Of a DNA stretch of 64,000 nt, positions 9,411-17,591 are shown piece by piece. A model generated the notes under the pieces. It did not search any database. It saw only the letters and a program-made list of their open reading frames with translations, and was not told the DNA's origin. The position numbers and the translations under genes were made by a program. The DNA comes from Cellvibrio sp. KY-YJ-3 (GTDB lineage: Bacteria; Pseudomonadota; Gammaproteobacteria; Pseudomonadales; Cellvibrionaceae), in contig NZ_CP031727.1 of NCBI RefSeq assembly GCF_008806955.1, positions 1,364,001 through 1,428,000 of the forward strand, given 5' to 3'. Every line of letters begins with the position of its first letter. Position 1 is the stretch's first letter.

Positions 9411-10241
9411 ATGCGGTTACGTTTTAGCAAAATGCACGGTTTGGGCAACGACTTCGTAGTGATCGATGGCGTGGGTCAGAGTGTGCGTTTAACACCGGAA
9501 AAAATTCGCTACATTGCCGACCGCAATTTTGGTGTGGGCTGTGATCAAATTTTATTAGTAGAAACACCCGAGAATCCCGATGTGGATTTTCGCTATCGCA
9601 TTTTTAATTGCGACGGCAGCGAAGTGGAAAACTGCGGCAATGGCGCGCGCTGTTTTGCGGTGTTTGTACGTGAGCGCAAACTCACCGGCAAAAGTGTGAT
9701 TAAAGTAGAAACTGCTGGTGGCCTGATTGAACTGCGTGTGCAGCAGGATGAACAAGTTAGTGTGGATATGGGTGCGCCGCGTTTGCAGCCTGCGCAAATC
9801 CCGTTTGTCGCCGAGGCGCAAGCGGTGACCTATCCGTTTGAAGTTGCCGGTAAAACCTACGACATTTCCGCCGTCTCCATGGGCAATCCGCATGGCGTGC
9901 TGTTGGTGGACGATGTAAAAACTGCTCCGGTGGCGGAGCTTGGCCCGCTGATCGAAAACCACGCGCGTTTTCCGGCGCGCGTGAATGTTGGGTTTATGCA
10001 AATTGTGTCGCGCAATGAAATTAATTTGCGTGTGTTTGAGCGCGGTGTAGGGGAAACTCTTGCCTGCGGCACTGGCGCCTGTGGCGCGGTAGTCGCAGGG
10101 CGTTTGCGCGGCTTGCTGGATCAGCAGGTAAAAGTCAATTTGCCCGGTGGCAGTTTGCAGATTGATTGGCCGGGCGAAGGTCAGCCGGTAATTATGACGG
10201 GGCCAGCGGTTACCGTTTTCCATGGGCAGATAAAAATCTAA
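9411..10241 (+). CDS. dapF: Diaminopimelate epimerase
   Basis: Converts LL- to meso-diaminopimelate for lysine and peptidoglycan synthesis by a two-cysteine acid-base mechanism. Both catalytic cysteines are visible: the first in NCGNGARCF (near residue 75) and the second in ACGTGACGA (near 222). The N-terminal MHGLGNDF signature is intact and the length of 276 residues is standard. It lies 27 bp after lysA, consistent with co-transcription. Confidence 0.98.
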   Translation: MRLRFSKMHGLGNDFVVIDGVGQSVRLTPEKIRYIADRNFGVGCDQILLVETPENPDVDFRYRIFNCDGSEVENCGNGARCFAVFVRERKLTGKSVIKVETAGGLIELRVQQDEQVSVDMGAPRLQPAQIPFVAEAQAVTYPFEVAGKTYDISAVSMGNPHGVLLVDDVKTAPVAELGPLIENHARFPARVNVGFMQIVSRNEINLRVFERGVGETLACGTGACGAVVAGRLRGLLDQQVKVNLPGGSLQIDWPGEGQPVIMTGPAVTVFHGQIKI

Positions 10242-10260
10242 TAACCTAGAACTAAAGGCT

Positions 10261-10953
10261 ATGACCGAACATAAACCGACACTTGCCGATCCTCTCGAGC
10301 CGGAACAAATCGAAGCTTGGTTGCGCGAGCATCCGGAATTTTTTGAAAACCATCCGGATTTATTAGCCGAATTGAGCTTGCCGCACGAATCTGGCTCGGC
10401 AATTTCGCTGGTGGAACGGCAGGTAGCGATTCTGCGCGAGCGCAATATCGATATGCGTCATCGCTTGAGCAAACTGCTCGACAATGCGCGCGACAACGAC
10501 AAATTATTCGATAAAACCAAACGCCTCGTGCTCACCCTGTTAGAAGGGCAAGACATGGGCGATATTATCGATGCGCTGCACTACAGTTTTGATAAAGATT
10601 TCTCGATTCATTTCACCAGCGTTATTTTGTTTGGCAACCTGGAAAAAGTGCCCAGCAGCCAGGCCCGTGTCGTGAGCATTGCTGAAGCCCGTGAGCATTT
10701 GGGCGCACTGTTAAAAAATAGCCGCGCGGTGTGCGGTACGCTGGGCAGCAAAGAATTGGAGTTTGTATTTGGCAATCACGCCAGTGAAATTGGCTCGGTG
10801 GCGGTAGTGCCGCTGATGCACGGCAGCGCCTTTGGCCTGCTTGCCATTGGCAACCGCGATCCAAACTATTATCGCTCTAGTATGGGCACCTTATTTTTAG
10901 GTTATATTGCAGAAGTTCTGAACCGTTTATTACCTAAATATTTGCCACGCTGA
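10261..10953 (+). CDS. DUF484 family protein
   Basis: 230-residue cytoplasmic protein of the DUF484 (YigA) family, which has a short helical N-terminus (IEAWLREHPEFFENHPDLL), a coiled coil (LVERQVAILRERN) and a GAF-like C-terminal domain (VAVVPLMHGSAFGLLAIGNRD). It is encoded between dapF and xerC as in many gammaproteobacteria (dapF-yigA-xerC). The role is not established. The gene starts 19 bp after dapF. Confidence 0.93.
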   Translation: MTEHKPTLADPLEPEQIEAWLREHPEFFENHPDLLAELSLPHESGSAISLVERQVAILRERNIDMRHRLSKLLDNARDNDKLFDKTKRLVLTLLEGQDMGDIIDALHYSFDKDFSIHFTSVILFGNLEKVPSSQARVVSIAEAREHLGALLKNSRAVCGTLGSKELEFVFGNHASEIGSVAVVPLMHGSAFGLLAIGNRDPNYYRSSMGTLFLGYIAEVLNRLLPKYLPR

Positions 10954-11001
10954 TACCCCCGCGCAGCTGGCGTGCCGGAACTACTATGACTGATCAACTG
11001 C

Positions 11002-11988
11002 ATGACTGAGCAACTGCCACCTGACCATAAGCTTTCCTCTCCTACCAGTGCTGAAAATCCTGTTGCGGTGCCCGCATTGCCTTTTGCGCATGAATTGGCT
11101 GCGTTTCTCACCTACATGCGCAGTGAAAAACAATTCTCTCCGCTCACCCAACAAAACTATCAGCGCGACTTGGAAAAATTCCGCAACTATTGTGCGCAAA
11201 AAAAATTAACGGATTTAAATCTGGTAGCGATGAGCCATGTGCGCAACGCGGTTGCGCATTTGCATCGGGAAGGCTTGGGCGGGAAAAGTTTACAGCGCTG
11301 GCTGTCATCGCTACGCAGTTTTTTTCAATTTTGTATTCGTCGCGGGTGGATGAAAAATAATGTTGCCGACGGCATCAGTGCACCCAAATCCCCCAAGCTG
11401 TTACCCAAAACCATGGACGTGGATCAAACCGCACAATTTGTGGCGGTGGAAGGTGATGACTTTATTAATAAACGCGACCGCGCGCTGCTGGAGTTAATTT
11501 ATTCATCCGGTTTGCGTTTGGCAGAAGTGACCAGTTTGAATCTGAACGATATCGATTGGGGCGAAGCCATGCTCACCGTCACCGGTAAAGGCCGCAAAAC
11601 CCGCTTGCTGCCCGTCGGCGCCATGGCAATTGCCGCACTAAAAGAGTGGCTCGTCGCGCGCCGACAATACACCCAAGACAACGAGCCCGCCCTCTTCACC
11701 ACCCAGCGCGGCGGCCGCATCAGCCATCGCGCGGTGCAAATGCGCATGCAACAATTAAGCATCACCCAGGGTATGGATAACCCGATCCACCCACATATGC
11801 TGCGTCACTCTTTCGCCAGCCATATGCTCGAGTCCAGCGGTGATTTACGTCTAGTGCAGGAATTGCTCGGCCACGCCAATATCTCTACTACCCAAATCTA
11901 CACCCACCTCGACTTCCAACACCTCGCCAAGGTTTACGACAAAGCGCATCCGCGTGCGGGGCGTAAAACTGATCCAGATGCGGAATAA
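11002..11988 (+). CDS. xerC: Tyrosine recombinase XerC
   Basis: Site-specific recombinase that acts with XerD at dif to resolve chromosome dimers. 328 residues. The N-terminal SAM-like domain covers ~28-115. The catalytic domain shows the family residues: Arg in SSGLRLAEVTSLN, Lys in VTGKGRKTR, HMLRHSFASHML (His/Arg), LLGHANISTTQIYTH (His and nucleophile Tyr). The N-terminus is ~25 residues longer than in E. coli XerC. The start region is a 16-bp tandem duplication (10986-11017): the first copy opens a 7-codon out-of-frame reading frame whose TGA overlaps the xerC start. Confidence 0.96.
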   Translation: MTEQLPPDHKLSSPTSAENPVAVPALPFAHELAAFLTYMRSEKQFSPLTQQNYQRDLEKFRNYCAQKKLTDLNLVAMSHVRNAVAHLHREGLGGKSLQRWLSSLRSFFQFCIRRGWMKNNVADGISAPKSPKLLPKTMDVDQTAQFVAVEGDDFINKRDRALLELIYSSGLRLAEVTSLNLNDIDWGEAMLTVTGKGRKTRLLPVGAMAIAALKEWLVARRQYTQDNEPALFTTQRGGRISHRAVQMRMQQLSITQGMDNPIHPHMLRHSFASHMLESSGDLRLVQELLGHANISTTQIYTHLDFQHLAKVYDKAHPRAGRKTDPDAE

Positions 11989-12005
11989 TTTTCCACGCTA
12001 CTCAT

Positions 12006-12635
12006 TCACAACAAGCTTTGCACTTTCAATAACGGATAAGCGCGTTGCACTGCGCTTACGCTTTGCTGCAATAGTTGGTCGGCTTTAATTGGCCCGAGAT
12101 ATTCGCACAAACCCACGTAAGTGAGATTAATCACCTGCTGCATTAAATGGATGGTGGGGGTGGTGCCGGTGAGGGGTTCGATTTGATTGAGCCAGCTTTG
12201 TAATGCGCGGCGGTCGTTGGGCGGCAGTGGAATTTTTTCTACATTTTCCAATACGTACAAACGCACCCGTGTTGCGTTGTCACCTTTGGCGCTGTTGATC
12301 AGGTGCTCTACTAATGCCATAAACATTTGCAGTTCAGGTGAACTGTGGTTTTTGTTGGCAGCACTTTTGGTTGCTGTCGCAATGGGAGCGTTATGCTGTT
12401 CTTGGCGATTGTCTTGCAGTGATGAAAAAGCGGCGACTAATGCTTGCAGCATTCGCGAGCGCATATGCGCGAGTTCGATATCGCTACAGAGTTCACGCAG
12501 ATAATGTTGCAGTGCAAAGGTAGGTTTGTGGGCATATTTTTCATCCCACAATACCAACGCTTGCGCGAGCGTTTGGCCGTGAATAAAGGGCATTAATGCC
12601 ACTTCAACGGCTTTGCGTTTTTGTTCGGGTGTCAC
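12006..12635 (-). CDS. Conserved hypothetical protein
   Basis: 209 residues, mainly alpha-helical by pattern, without signal peptide or membrane segment. I do not recognise the family. A low-complexity linker (near residues 75-100) separates two helical halves. The start is a GTG at 12635 because the nearby ATG is out of frame. It is convergent with xerC, 17 bp apart, and lies downstream of amtB on the same strand with ~50 bp between them, so it could be read through from amtB. Function unknown. Confidence 0.7.
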   Translation of the reverse strand: MTPEQKRKAVEVALMPFIHGQTLAQALVLWDEKYAHKPTFALQHYLRELCSDIELAHMRSRMLQALVAAFSSLQDNRQEQHNAPIATATKSAANKNHSSPELQMFMALVEHLINSAKGDNATRVRLYVLENVEKIPLPPNDRRALQSWLNQIEPLTGTTPTIHLMQQVINLTYVGLCEYLGPIKADQLLQQSVSAVQRAYPLLKVQSLL

Positions 12636-12686
12636 ATGAGCCTCGGTTTTATAGAGAGCGATTAGCGAGTGGTTTTTAGTGCGCAG

Positions 12687-14006
12687 TTAGCGCTGGGCGT
12701 TTAACGCCTCTTGATTCAATGCGCGGGTATCCTGAAATTCCGGGTAGCCAATTTCGGCGTGTTCGGTGAAATCTAGCCCGCGTTGTTCATGCAAACTGCT
12801 GGCGCGCATGCCCACCAATTTATCAATTAAAAAATATGCGCAATAAGCAATGCCAAAGCCCCACACCAAGGCGACACCAATACCAATAAGTTGTACGGTA
12901 ATGCGGCTCATATCAAACATGTCGCTCGCATAAAAAATTCCCGCTGCCAAGGTGCCCCAAGCGCCGCAAAAACCATGCACGCTCACAGCGTCCACTACGT
13001 CGTCGATTTTGCAGCTGGTTAATAATTTCGGGCCGAGGAAACTAATAACACCGGCGATCACTCCGGTGAGCATGGCAAACAGTGGCTCCATGGTGGCGCA
13101 ACCAGCAGTAATTCCCACCAAGCCTCCGAGGCTGCCATTGACCGTACCGGTTAATAAAATCGCCTGCTTACATAATTTGCTGATGAGCATATAGCCCAGC
13201 GCGCCGCTGCAGGCCGCCAAGTGAGTATTCAGTGCGATTTTGCCGATGCTGCTATTGGCCGCCACCGTGGAGCCAGCGTTAAAACCAAACCAACCGAACC
13301 AGAGAATAAAACCGCCCAGTGCGACCATGGTTAAGTTGTGGCCGGGAATGCGTCGCGCTTCGCCGCTGTGACTAAAACGCCCAAGACGCGGCCCTAAAAT
13401 TATCACGGCCGCCAAGGCAATCCAGCCGCCCATGGAATGCACAACCGTTGAGCCTGCAAAGTCGATAAACCCCATCGCTTTGAGCCAGCCATCGCCTTCG
13501 TAATTACTGCCCCATGCCCAGCTGCCAAATACGGGGTAGATGAACCCGGCAATCACACAGGCGCCAATTAAATACGCATGAAAATGCACGCGCTCTGCCA
13601 TGGCGCCGCTGGCGATTGTTGTCGTGGTAGCGGCAAACATCATTTGAAAAAATAAAAAGGTCCAATCCCAATCACTTAAATCCGCCGGTAAAAAATGACT
13701 GCTGCCAAACCAGCCGGTAGTATTAATACCAAACATCAATCCGTAACCCAGTACCCAAAAAATTAAACTGCATACGCACACATCCATGTAATTTTTCATA
13801 ATGACATTCACCGCATTTTTCGCGCGCGACATGCCACTTTCCACCAGCGCAAAACCGGCCTGCATAAAAAACACAAGAACACCTGCGAGCACCACCCAAC
13901 TGCTGTTAAGTGAGCTGCTTAAATCGGCGATGGAAGTTTCGCTGGCATGACTGCCGGCACTGAGCGAGGAGAGAAAGAAAGCAAGTGCAAGATAAACGAA
14001 TCGCAT
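12687..14006 (-). CDS. amtB: Ammonium transporter AmtB
   Basis: Inner-membrane ammonium channel. Signal peptide (RFVYLALAFFLSSLSAGSHA) followed by 11 predicted membrane helices; family motifs FALVESGMSRAKNAVN, DFAGSTVVHSMGGW (pore His) and VHGFCGAWGTLAAGIF (second pore His) are intact. The ATG at 14006 is preferred over the GTG at 14015 because AGGTGG lies just upstream of it. No glnK is adjacent, which is unusual since amtB normally follows glnK. Expression is probably nitrogen-controlled: a sigma-54 promoter lies 34 bp upstream and an 18-bp palindrome about 105 bp further. Confidence 0.97.
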   Translation of the reverse strand: MRFVYLALAFFLSSLSAGSHASETSIADLSSSLNSSWVVLAGVLVFFMQAGFALVESGMSRAKNAVNVIMKNYMDVCVCSLIFWVLGYGLMFGINTTGWFGSSHFLPADLSDWDWTFLFFQMMFAATTTTIASGAMAERVHFHAYLIGACVIAGFIYPVFGSWAWGSNYEGDGWLKAMGFIDFAGSTVVHSMGGWIALAAVIILGPRLGRFSHSGEARRIPGHNLTMVALGGFILWFGWFGFNAGSTVAANSSIGKIALNTHLAACSGALGYMLISKLCKQAILLTGTVNGSLGGLVGITAGCATMEPLFAMLTGVIAGVISFLGPKLLTSCKIDDVVDAVSVHGFCGAWGTLAAGIFYASDMFDMSRITVQLIGIGVALVWGFGIAYCAYFLIDKLVGMRASSLHEQRGLDFTEHAEIGYPEFQDTRALNQEALNAQR

Positions 14007-14039
14007 AAGCACCACCTTTGATATGAATGAAGGTAGTTT

Positions 14040-14055
14040 TGCAACTCATGTGCCA
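14040..14055 (-). promoter_or_regulatory. Sigma-54 promoter of amtB
   Basis: On the minus strand the sequence reads TGGCAC-ATGAG-TTGCA, an exact match to the -24/-12 consensus (TGGCAC-N5-TTGC). It ends 33 bases before the amtB ATG, leaving room for a short leader with the AGGTGG ribosome binding site. Sigma-54 promoters need an enhancer-binding activator, normally NtrC for amtB. Confidence 0.88.
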
Positions 14056-14159
14056 TTTACGGCGGCAATTTTTTTTGGTGTGGAACGCAGTTGCGGGGAG
14101 GTATTGCGGTTAGCTCATTTAGATTGCTGTGCGCTATTGCTGTGCTTTGTGCAGAAAGT

Positions 14160-14177
14160 AGTGCATTGCAATGCACT
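14160..14177. promoter_or_regulatory. 18-bp palindrome, probable activator site upstream of amtB
   Basis: AGTGCATTGCAATGCACT is a perfect 18-bp palindrome, centred about 114 bp upstream of the sigma-54 -24 element, the normal distance for an NtrC-type enhancer. The half-sites are not the textbook NtrC order (GCAC...GTGC), so the bound protein is uncertain. It has no T-run, so it is not an obvious terminator for the gene ending at 14222. Confidence 0.6.
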
Positions 14178-14221
14178 GATTTGATTCGTCGGTATTGCGG
14201 TTAATTGAATGCGTTAAGGTG

Positions 14222-14980
14222 TTAGGCAAAATAGGGCGTTGTTGTCGCAATCAGGGTAAAACCATATTTCTCCACAATCGGGCGGCTCATGTCTGACGCA
14301 TCAATGGTCAGGAATTGTTTGCCTTTTTTCTTTGCATCGTTGATGCGTTTATGTAACAGCGCGGAATAATATCCCTTGCCCCGGTAAGCACTGAGTGTGC
14401 TGCCGCCCCAAACACCTGCAAAAGGGCTTGTGCCGTTGTAGACAATCCAACCTGAAGTTACTGGCGCGCCTTGGTCATAAATTACGTATATAGATATACC
14501 CTCTGGCGCGTTTTTCTTGGCGCTAAACAGTTGGATTAGCCTATCACTCATGTCTCCACCCCAGACCTGCTCCTGCACGGTTATGGCATCTTTAATTCCG
14601 GCCAGGTCGGAAACCTCAATAATGTAATCCGGCTCATCAAATTCAGTGTGGATGGAATCCAGATCTAGCACCATAAATGATTCGGGCTCCCCTTGTTGAA
14701 AACCATGGGCTAATAGCCGTTCACCAATATCTGACGGCGAGTCGGTGTCGTAGGTTTTCCATTCAAACGATTGGTTTAATTGTTTGAAGTATGCCAATTC
14801 ATTATTAATTGCTTCGTTCGCTGTATTTGCGTGCAAATTGAAATACGCGATATGACTGCCTTGGGCGGTTTCTGATACCAATCTGACGATGTCGGCCGAT
14901 GCCTGTTTTTGAAAACCCGGAAGCGTGATATTAATTCTTTCGTGCTGATTGTAGGCGCACATTATTTCTCGCTTATTCAT
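14222..14980 (-). CDS. GNAT family N-acetyltransferase
   Basis: 252 residues. The C-terminal ~110 residues carry a GNAT fold with the acetyl-CoA loop in the form STLSAYRGKGYYSALLHKRI (R-x-x-G-x-G/Y equivalent) and a final strand-helix QFLTIDASDMSRPIVEKYGF. The N-terminal ~120 residues are a divergent, GNAT-like half. Substrate unknown. The gene starts inside the end of the upstream secreted lyase-like gene: the ATG (14978-14980) and the upstream TAA share ATGAATAA, so translation is probably coupled. Confidence 0.88.
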   Translation of the reverse strand: MNKREIMCAYNQHERINITLPGFQKQASADIVRLVSETAQGSHIAYFNLHANTANEAINNELAYFKQLNQSFEWKTYDTDSPSDIGERLLAHGFQQGEPESFMVLDLDSIHTEFDEPDYIIEVSDLAGIKDAITVQEQVWGGDMSDRLIQLFSAKKNAPEGISIYVIYDQGAPVTSGWIVYNGTSPFAGVWGGSTLSAYRGKGYYSALLHKRINDAKKKGKQFLTIDASDMSRPIVEKYGFTLIATTTPYFA

Positions 14981-15755
14981 TCACTCTCCTTACTTGCCCG
15001 CAGGTTTTGCCTATCAAATAACGATTGCGTTCCAACAACTCGGTGAGGTTGTCAGTTTGCAGGGCACCATCAATTAATATTTCTTCGGTGCTGTTTTCCT
15101 GGCTGCGCAGAATGCCGATTTGGGTAAACATCAGGGCGTCTTTTACTGGCAGGGTTTGGAAATTATTTTTGCCCATGTGTTTGCCGTTGACCCAGACTTC
15201 GGTTGAACCCAGTTTTGGGTTTGTTGACCAGTGAATATGCAAGGCGACGCGGTGCCATTGGCCGGGTGCGGCGCCCTTGGGCAATTTCCACAGCACATTT
15301 TTTGCGGCAGTTTCCTGAAAACTCAATTCGCTGCCGTGAATGTTGAAGCGAAACATTTGTTGCCAGCTTTTGTTGGATTCCCAATAACCCAATTCGTGTT
15401 TGTGTTTGCTCAATTCTTTCGGCAAATAAAAACTAAACGCAAAAAAAGCATCGCTCCCTTCCTGTGTCCCGCCTTCATTGTTTTCACCTACCGTATAGCG
15501 ATGGTGAAATTCACTGCGGTTCAAATCTTTATTGCCGTGCCACAAAAATGATTCATCACCGGTGAGTGTGATTTTTCCGGCGTACTTGCCGTCAAATACG
15601 CAGTCTGAAATCACCGAATGTCCTGCGGGATTAATCGGTGTGCTCCACTGGCTTATATCGCCGGTTTCAAAATCACCCTGCCAGAGAATACTGGCGCTGG
15701 CATTGAGTGTGTAAAAACATAAGGCTAGGGTTGCTGCTTGGAGTGCTTGTTTCAT
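14973..15755 (-). CDS. Secreted polysaccharide-lyase-like (heparinase I-type jelly-roll) protein
   Basis: 260 residues with an N-terminal signal peptide (KQALQAATLALCFYTLNASA). The mature part resembles the concanavalin-type beta-jelly-roll of Polysacc_lyase/heparin lyase I relatives: ILWQGDFETGDISQW at the start, RSEFHHRY and FFAFSFYLPKEL strands, QWHRVALHIHWS, and TEVWVNGKHMGKNNF. Conserved aromatic and basic residues would line a sugar cleft. The substrate cannot be told from sequence, but an exported lyase fits a polysaccharide-degrading bacterium. It overlaps the GNAT gene by 8 bp. Family assignment is by pattern and moderately sure. Confidence 0.75.
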   Translation of the reverse strand: MKQALQAATLALCFYTLNASASILWQGDFETGDISQWSTPINPAGHSVISDCVFDGKYAGKITLTGDESFLWHGNKDLNRSEFHHRYTVGENNEGGTQEGSDAFFAFSFYLPKELSKHKHELGYWESNKSWQQMFRFNIHGSELSFQETAAKNVLWKLPKGAAPGQWHRVALHIHWSTNPKLGSTEVWVNGKHMGKNNFQTLPVKDALMFTQIGILRSQENSTEEILIDGALQTDNLTELLERNRYLIGKTCGQVRRVNE

Positions 15756-15879
15756 GGGCGTTATTTTCTTTGGCTGTAGGGTTGTTGCGATAATTAAGTC
15801 TTACATGTAGCTTGCCTGCTCTGCTTTTTATCGCTAGTGGATAGCAGTCGCCAAATGCGAATGCTTTCCGCAGCTAGGC

Positions 15880-16554
15880 TTACAGAAGGGCAGAGTTCTC
15901 TGTGATGTATTTTTTCATTTCTTCGCGGTTGATCCTAAACTCAACTTCACATTGCAAGGTTTCTTGGTCATCACTTTTGTTCACAAAAACCACATCATGT
16001 CTTGTTAAGTAGAAGTAACCTGATTCGGTTGGGCACCCCTCCTCTATTTGCTTTATTTTTAATGCTTTGGTCAGGCCGCTATTAAGCTTTTTATTTAACT
16101 CTACACTCATGCTGCGTTCAATTTCATTATTGATTTCAATTTCTTTGCCAGTTTTCAAGTTGTATGTTATTGCGCCGGTTCTACCTTTAGTATACGGCAT
16201 TCCAGGGCAGTACCAAGAGTCTGAAAACTTGAGGCTGAAAATTTTGCCATTTGTCAGAGTAACTTCTGCATGAAATTGTTTATCCCCATTTTGATCATCG
16301 CATTGAAACTCTGTGGTCATTTGTAAAATGGAAGCATTGATTTTCTTAATTGTTGGGCTGTTGTTTAATATTACTGGGTATTCGATATTTGTTTTCCAGT
16401 GTCCCATGGGAGAAGCGTCATCTTCTCTAGTGAAGAATATAGTTTTTGTTTCGTATGTTTCCTCTTTCAATATAGGCTCGGCGTTTGGTTTGCATGAGCA
16501 CAATAGGGGAATTAAGAAAGCAAGTATTCGAAGTGTTATTTTTACGCCATGCAT
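15880..16554 (-). CDS. Lipoprotein, candidate immunity protein
   Basis: 224 residues from the ATG at 16554; an in-frame TTG at 16590 is less likely. The signal peptide ends in a lipobox (LLCSC), so the mature protein should be a periplasm-facing lipoprotein. The rest is beta-rich (RREMKK/AITYNLKTGKEIEINNEI) and vaguely like DUF3298-type domains. I do not recognise it firmly. It is the last gene of an AT-rich three-gene run behind a lipase-like toxin candidate, and envelope-facing immunity lipoproteins are typical partners for lipase effectors. That role is inference from context. Confidence 0.7.
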   Translation of the reverse strand: MHGVKITLRILAFLIPLLCSCKPNAEPILKEETYETKTIFFTREDDASPMGHWKTNIEYPVILNNSPTIKKINASILQMTTEFQCDDQNGDKQFHAEVTLTNGKIFSLKFSDSWYCPGMPYTKGRTGAITYNLKTGKEIEINNEIERSMSVELNKKLNSGLTKALKIKQIEEGCPTESGYFYLTRHDVVFVNKSDDQETLQCEVEFRINREEMKKYITENSALL

Positions 16555-16635
16555 ATTTTTTGTATTCGGGGAGGAGCTAGTTGCTATCAAATGCCCAAAA
16601 TTTTGGGCATTTGATGATTGCTGGTGAGGTTAGTT

Positions 16636-17571
16636 TTATTCTTCTAAAGGACGATCCAGCTCTTTTTTTAATTCAAGTGCCTTTTTTTTGCTTTCTTCCA
16701 ATCGTTGATAAATGTTTGGCCCAAAAAGAGGGATTAATAATTTATCTTTATGTAATGCCAGGGTTTCATTGTTGGTGGTGTTCAGCCAGTCTTTTTCGAC
16801 GGCATTTTTAATAGGGTTATTCGAAATGAAATTTACCCGTAAGCTATCTTCTATTGGTTGTGTTGTTTTGTCTGCAACCTCAAAAAACTCATGGGAGGAA
16901 ATATTTTGATTGGGGCTGTAGGTAAATGTCAGCTCTAAATACGCATCGGAAGTGAGTGGCATGACAAAGCCAATTATTATTTGATTTAAGGGGGCTGATA
17001 CACTGTATCCTATCCATTTTTGATCATTATAGGTGTAGTCACGATAATGTGATCGCAATTGATCGCCAACTAATGAGCCAATTCCAAAGTGATATGCATT
17101 TTCTTCGCCGTAATTTTTTTTGGCTTCAATGTTTAATGGATTATATCTCTGATGTAAATGATCATAAATCATTGTTATAAAGTCCATGCGATCTGCAAGA
17201 TTAAACTTTTTATCATGAAGTAGCTTTTGTTTGTTGTCTGGAGCCCTCTGAACCGATATGTCCATCATCACAGTACCAATTTCTTTTCCAAAAAAACCTG
17301 GTTTTTTAATGTCCCACCAGCGGCGGATAATGTTTCCGTATTCGGGGTCGGTAAATTTCTCCAAGTCCTGAATATCCAGTTTTTCTACCATGTTTTCCGC
17401 AGGCATATCTTTGCTAAAGTTTTCAGGCATTGCAAAATGAAAAATATTGCCTGATAAATCTACCTGCCGTGGATATATTGTTGGTGCGGCGTTGGCGGTT
17501 AATCCTAATAATTGACTCAGTCCGGACATCATAATTATTCCTAGTAATTTGTAGACCCTGTTAGTTGGCAT
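16636..17571 (-). CDS. Exported protein, candidate Tli-type immunity protein
   Basis: 311 residues with a signal peptide (MMSGLSQLLGLTANAAP) and no other membrane segment, so periplasmic. The sequence starts with NIFHFAMPENFSKDMPAEN, continues with many aromatic beta strands, and ends in a charged helix (EESKKKALELKKELDR). It loosely recalls T6SS lipase immunity proteins of the Tli4 kind, but I cannot confirm this from sequence alone. It starts 20 bp after the lipase-like gene on the same strand, the usual effector-immunity order, and shares its low GC content. Confidence 0.68.
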   Translation of the reverse strand: MPTNRVYKLLGIIMMSGLSQLLGLTANAAPTIYPRQVDLSGNIFHFAMPENFSKDMPAENMVEKLDIQDLEKFTDPEYGNIIRRWWDIKKPGFFGKEIGTVMMDISVQRAPDNKQKLLHDKKFNLADRMDFITMIYDHLHQRYNPLNIEAKKNYGEENAYHFGIGSLVGDQLRSHYRDYTYNDQKWIGYSVSAPLNQIIIGFVMPLTSDAYLELTFTYSPNQNISSHEFFEVADKTTQPIEDSLRVNFISNNPIKNAVEKDWLNTTNNETLALHKDKLLIPLFGPNIYQRLEESKKKALELKKELDRPLEE

Positions 17572-17591
17572 AATGATTCTTTTCGTCAGGT

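Noticed and set aside
14160-14177. Palindrome as terminator of the GNAT gene
   Set aside because: No T-run on the minus strand after the stem, and its position at about -114 of a sigma-54 promoter fits a regulator site better.
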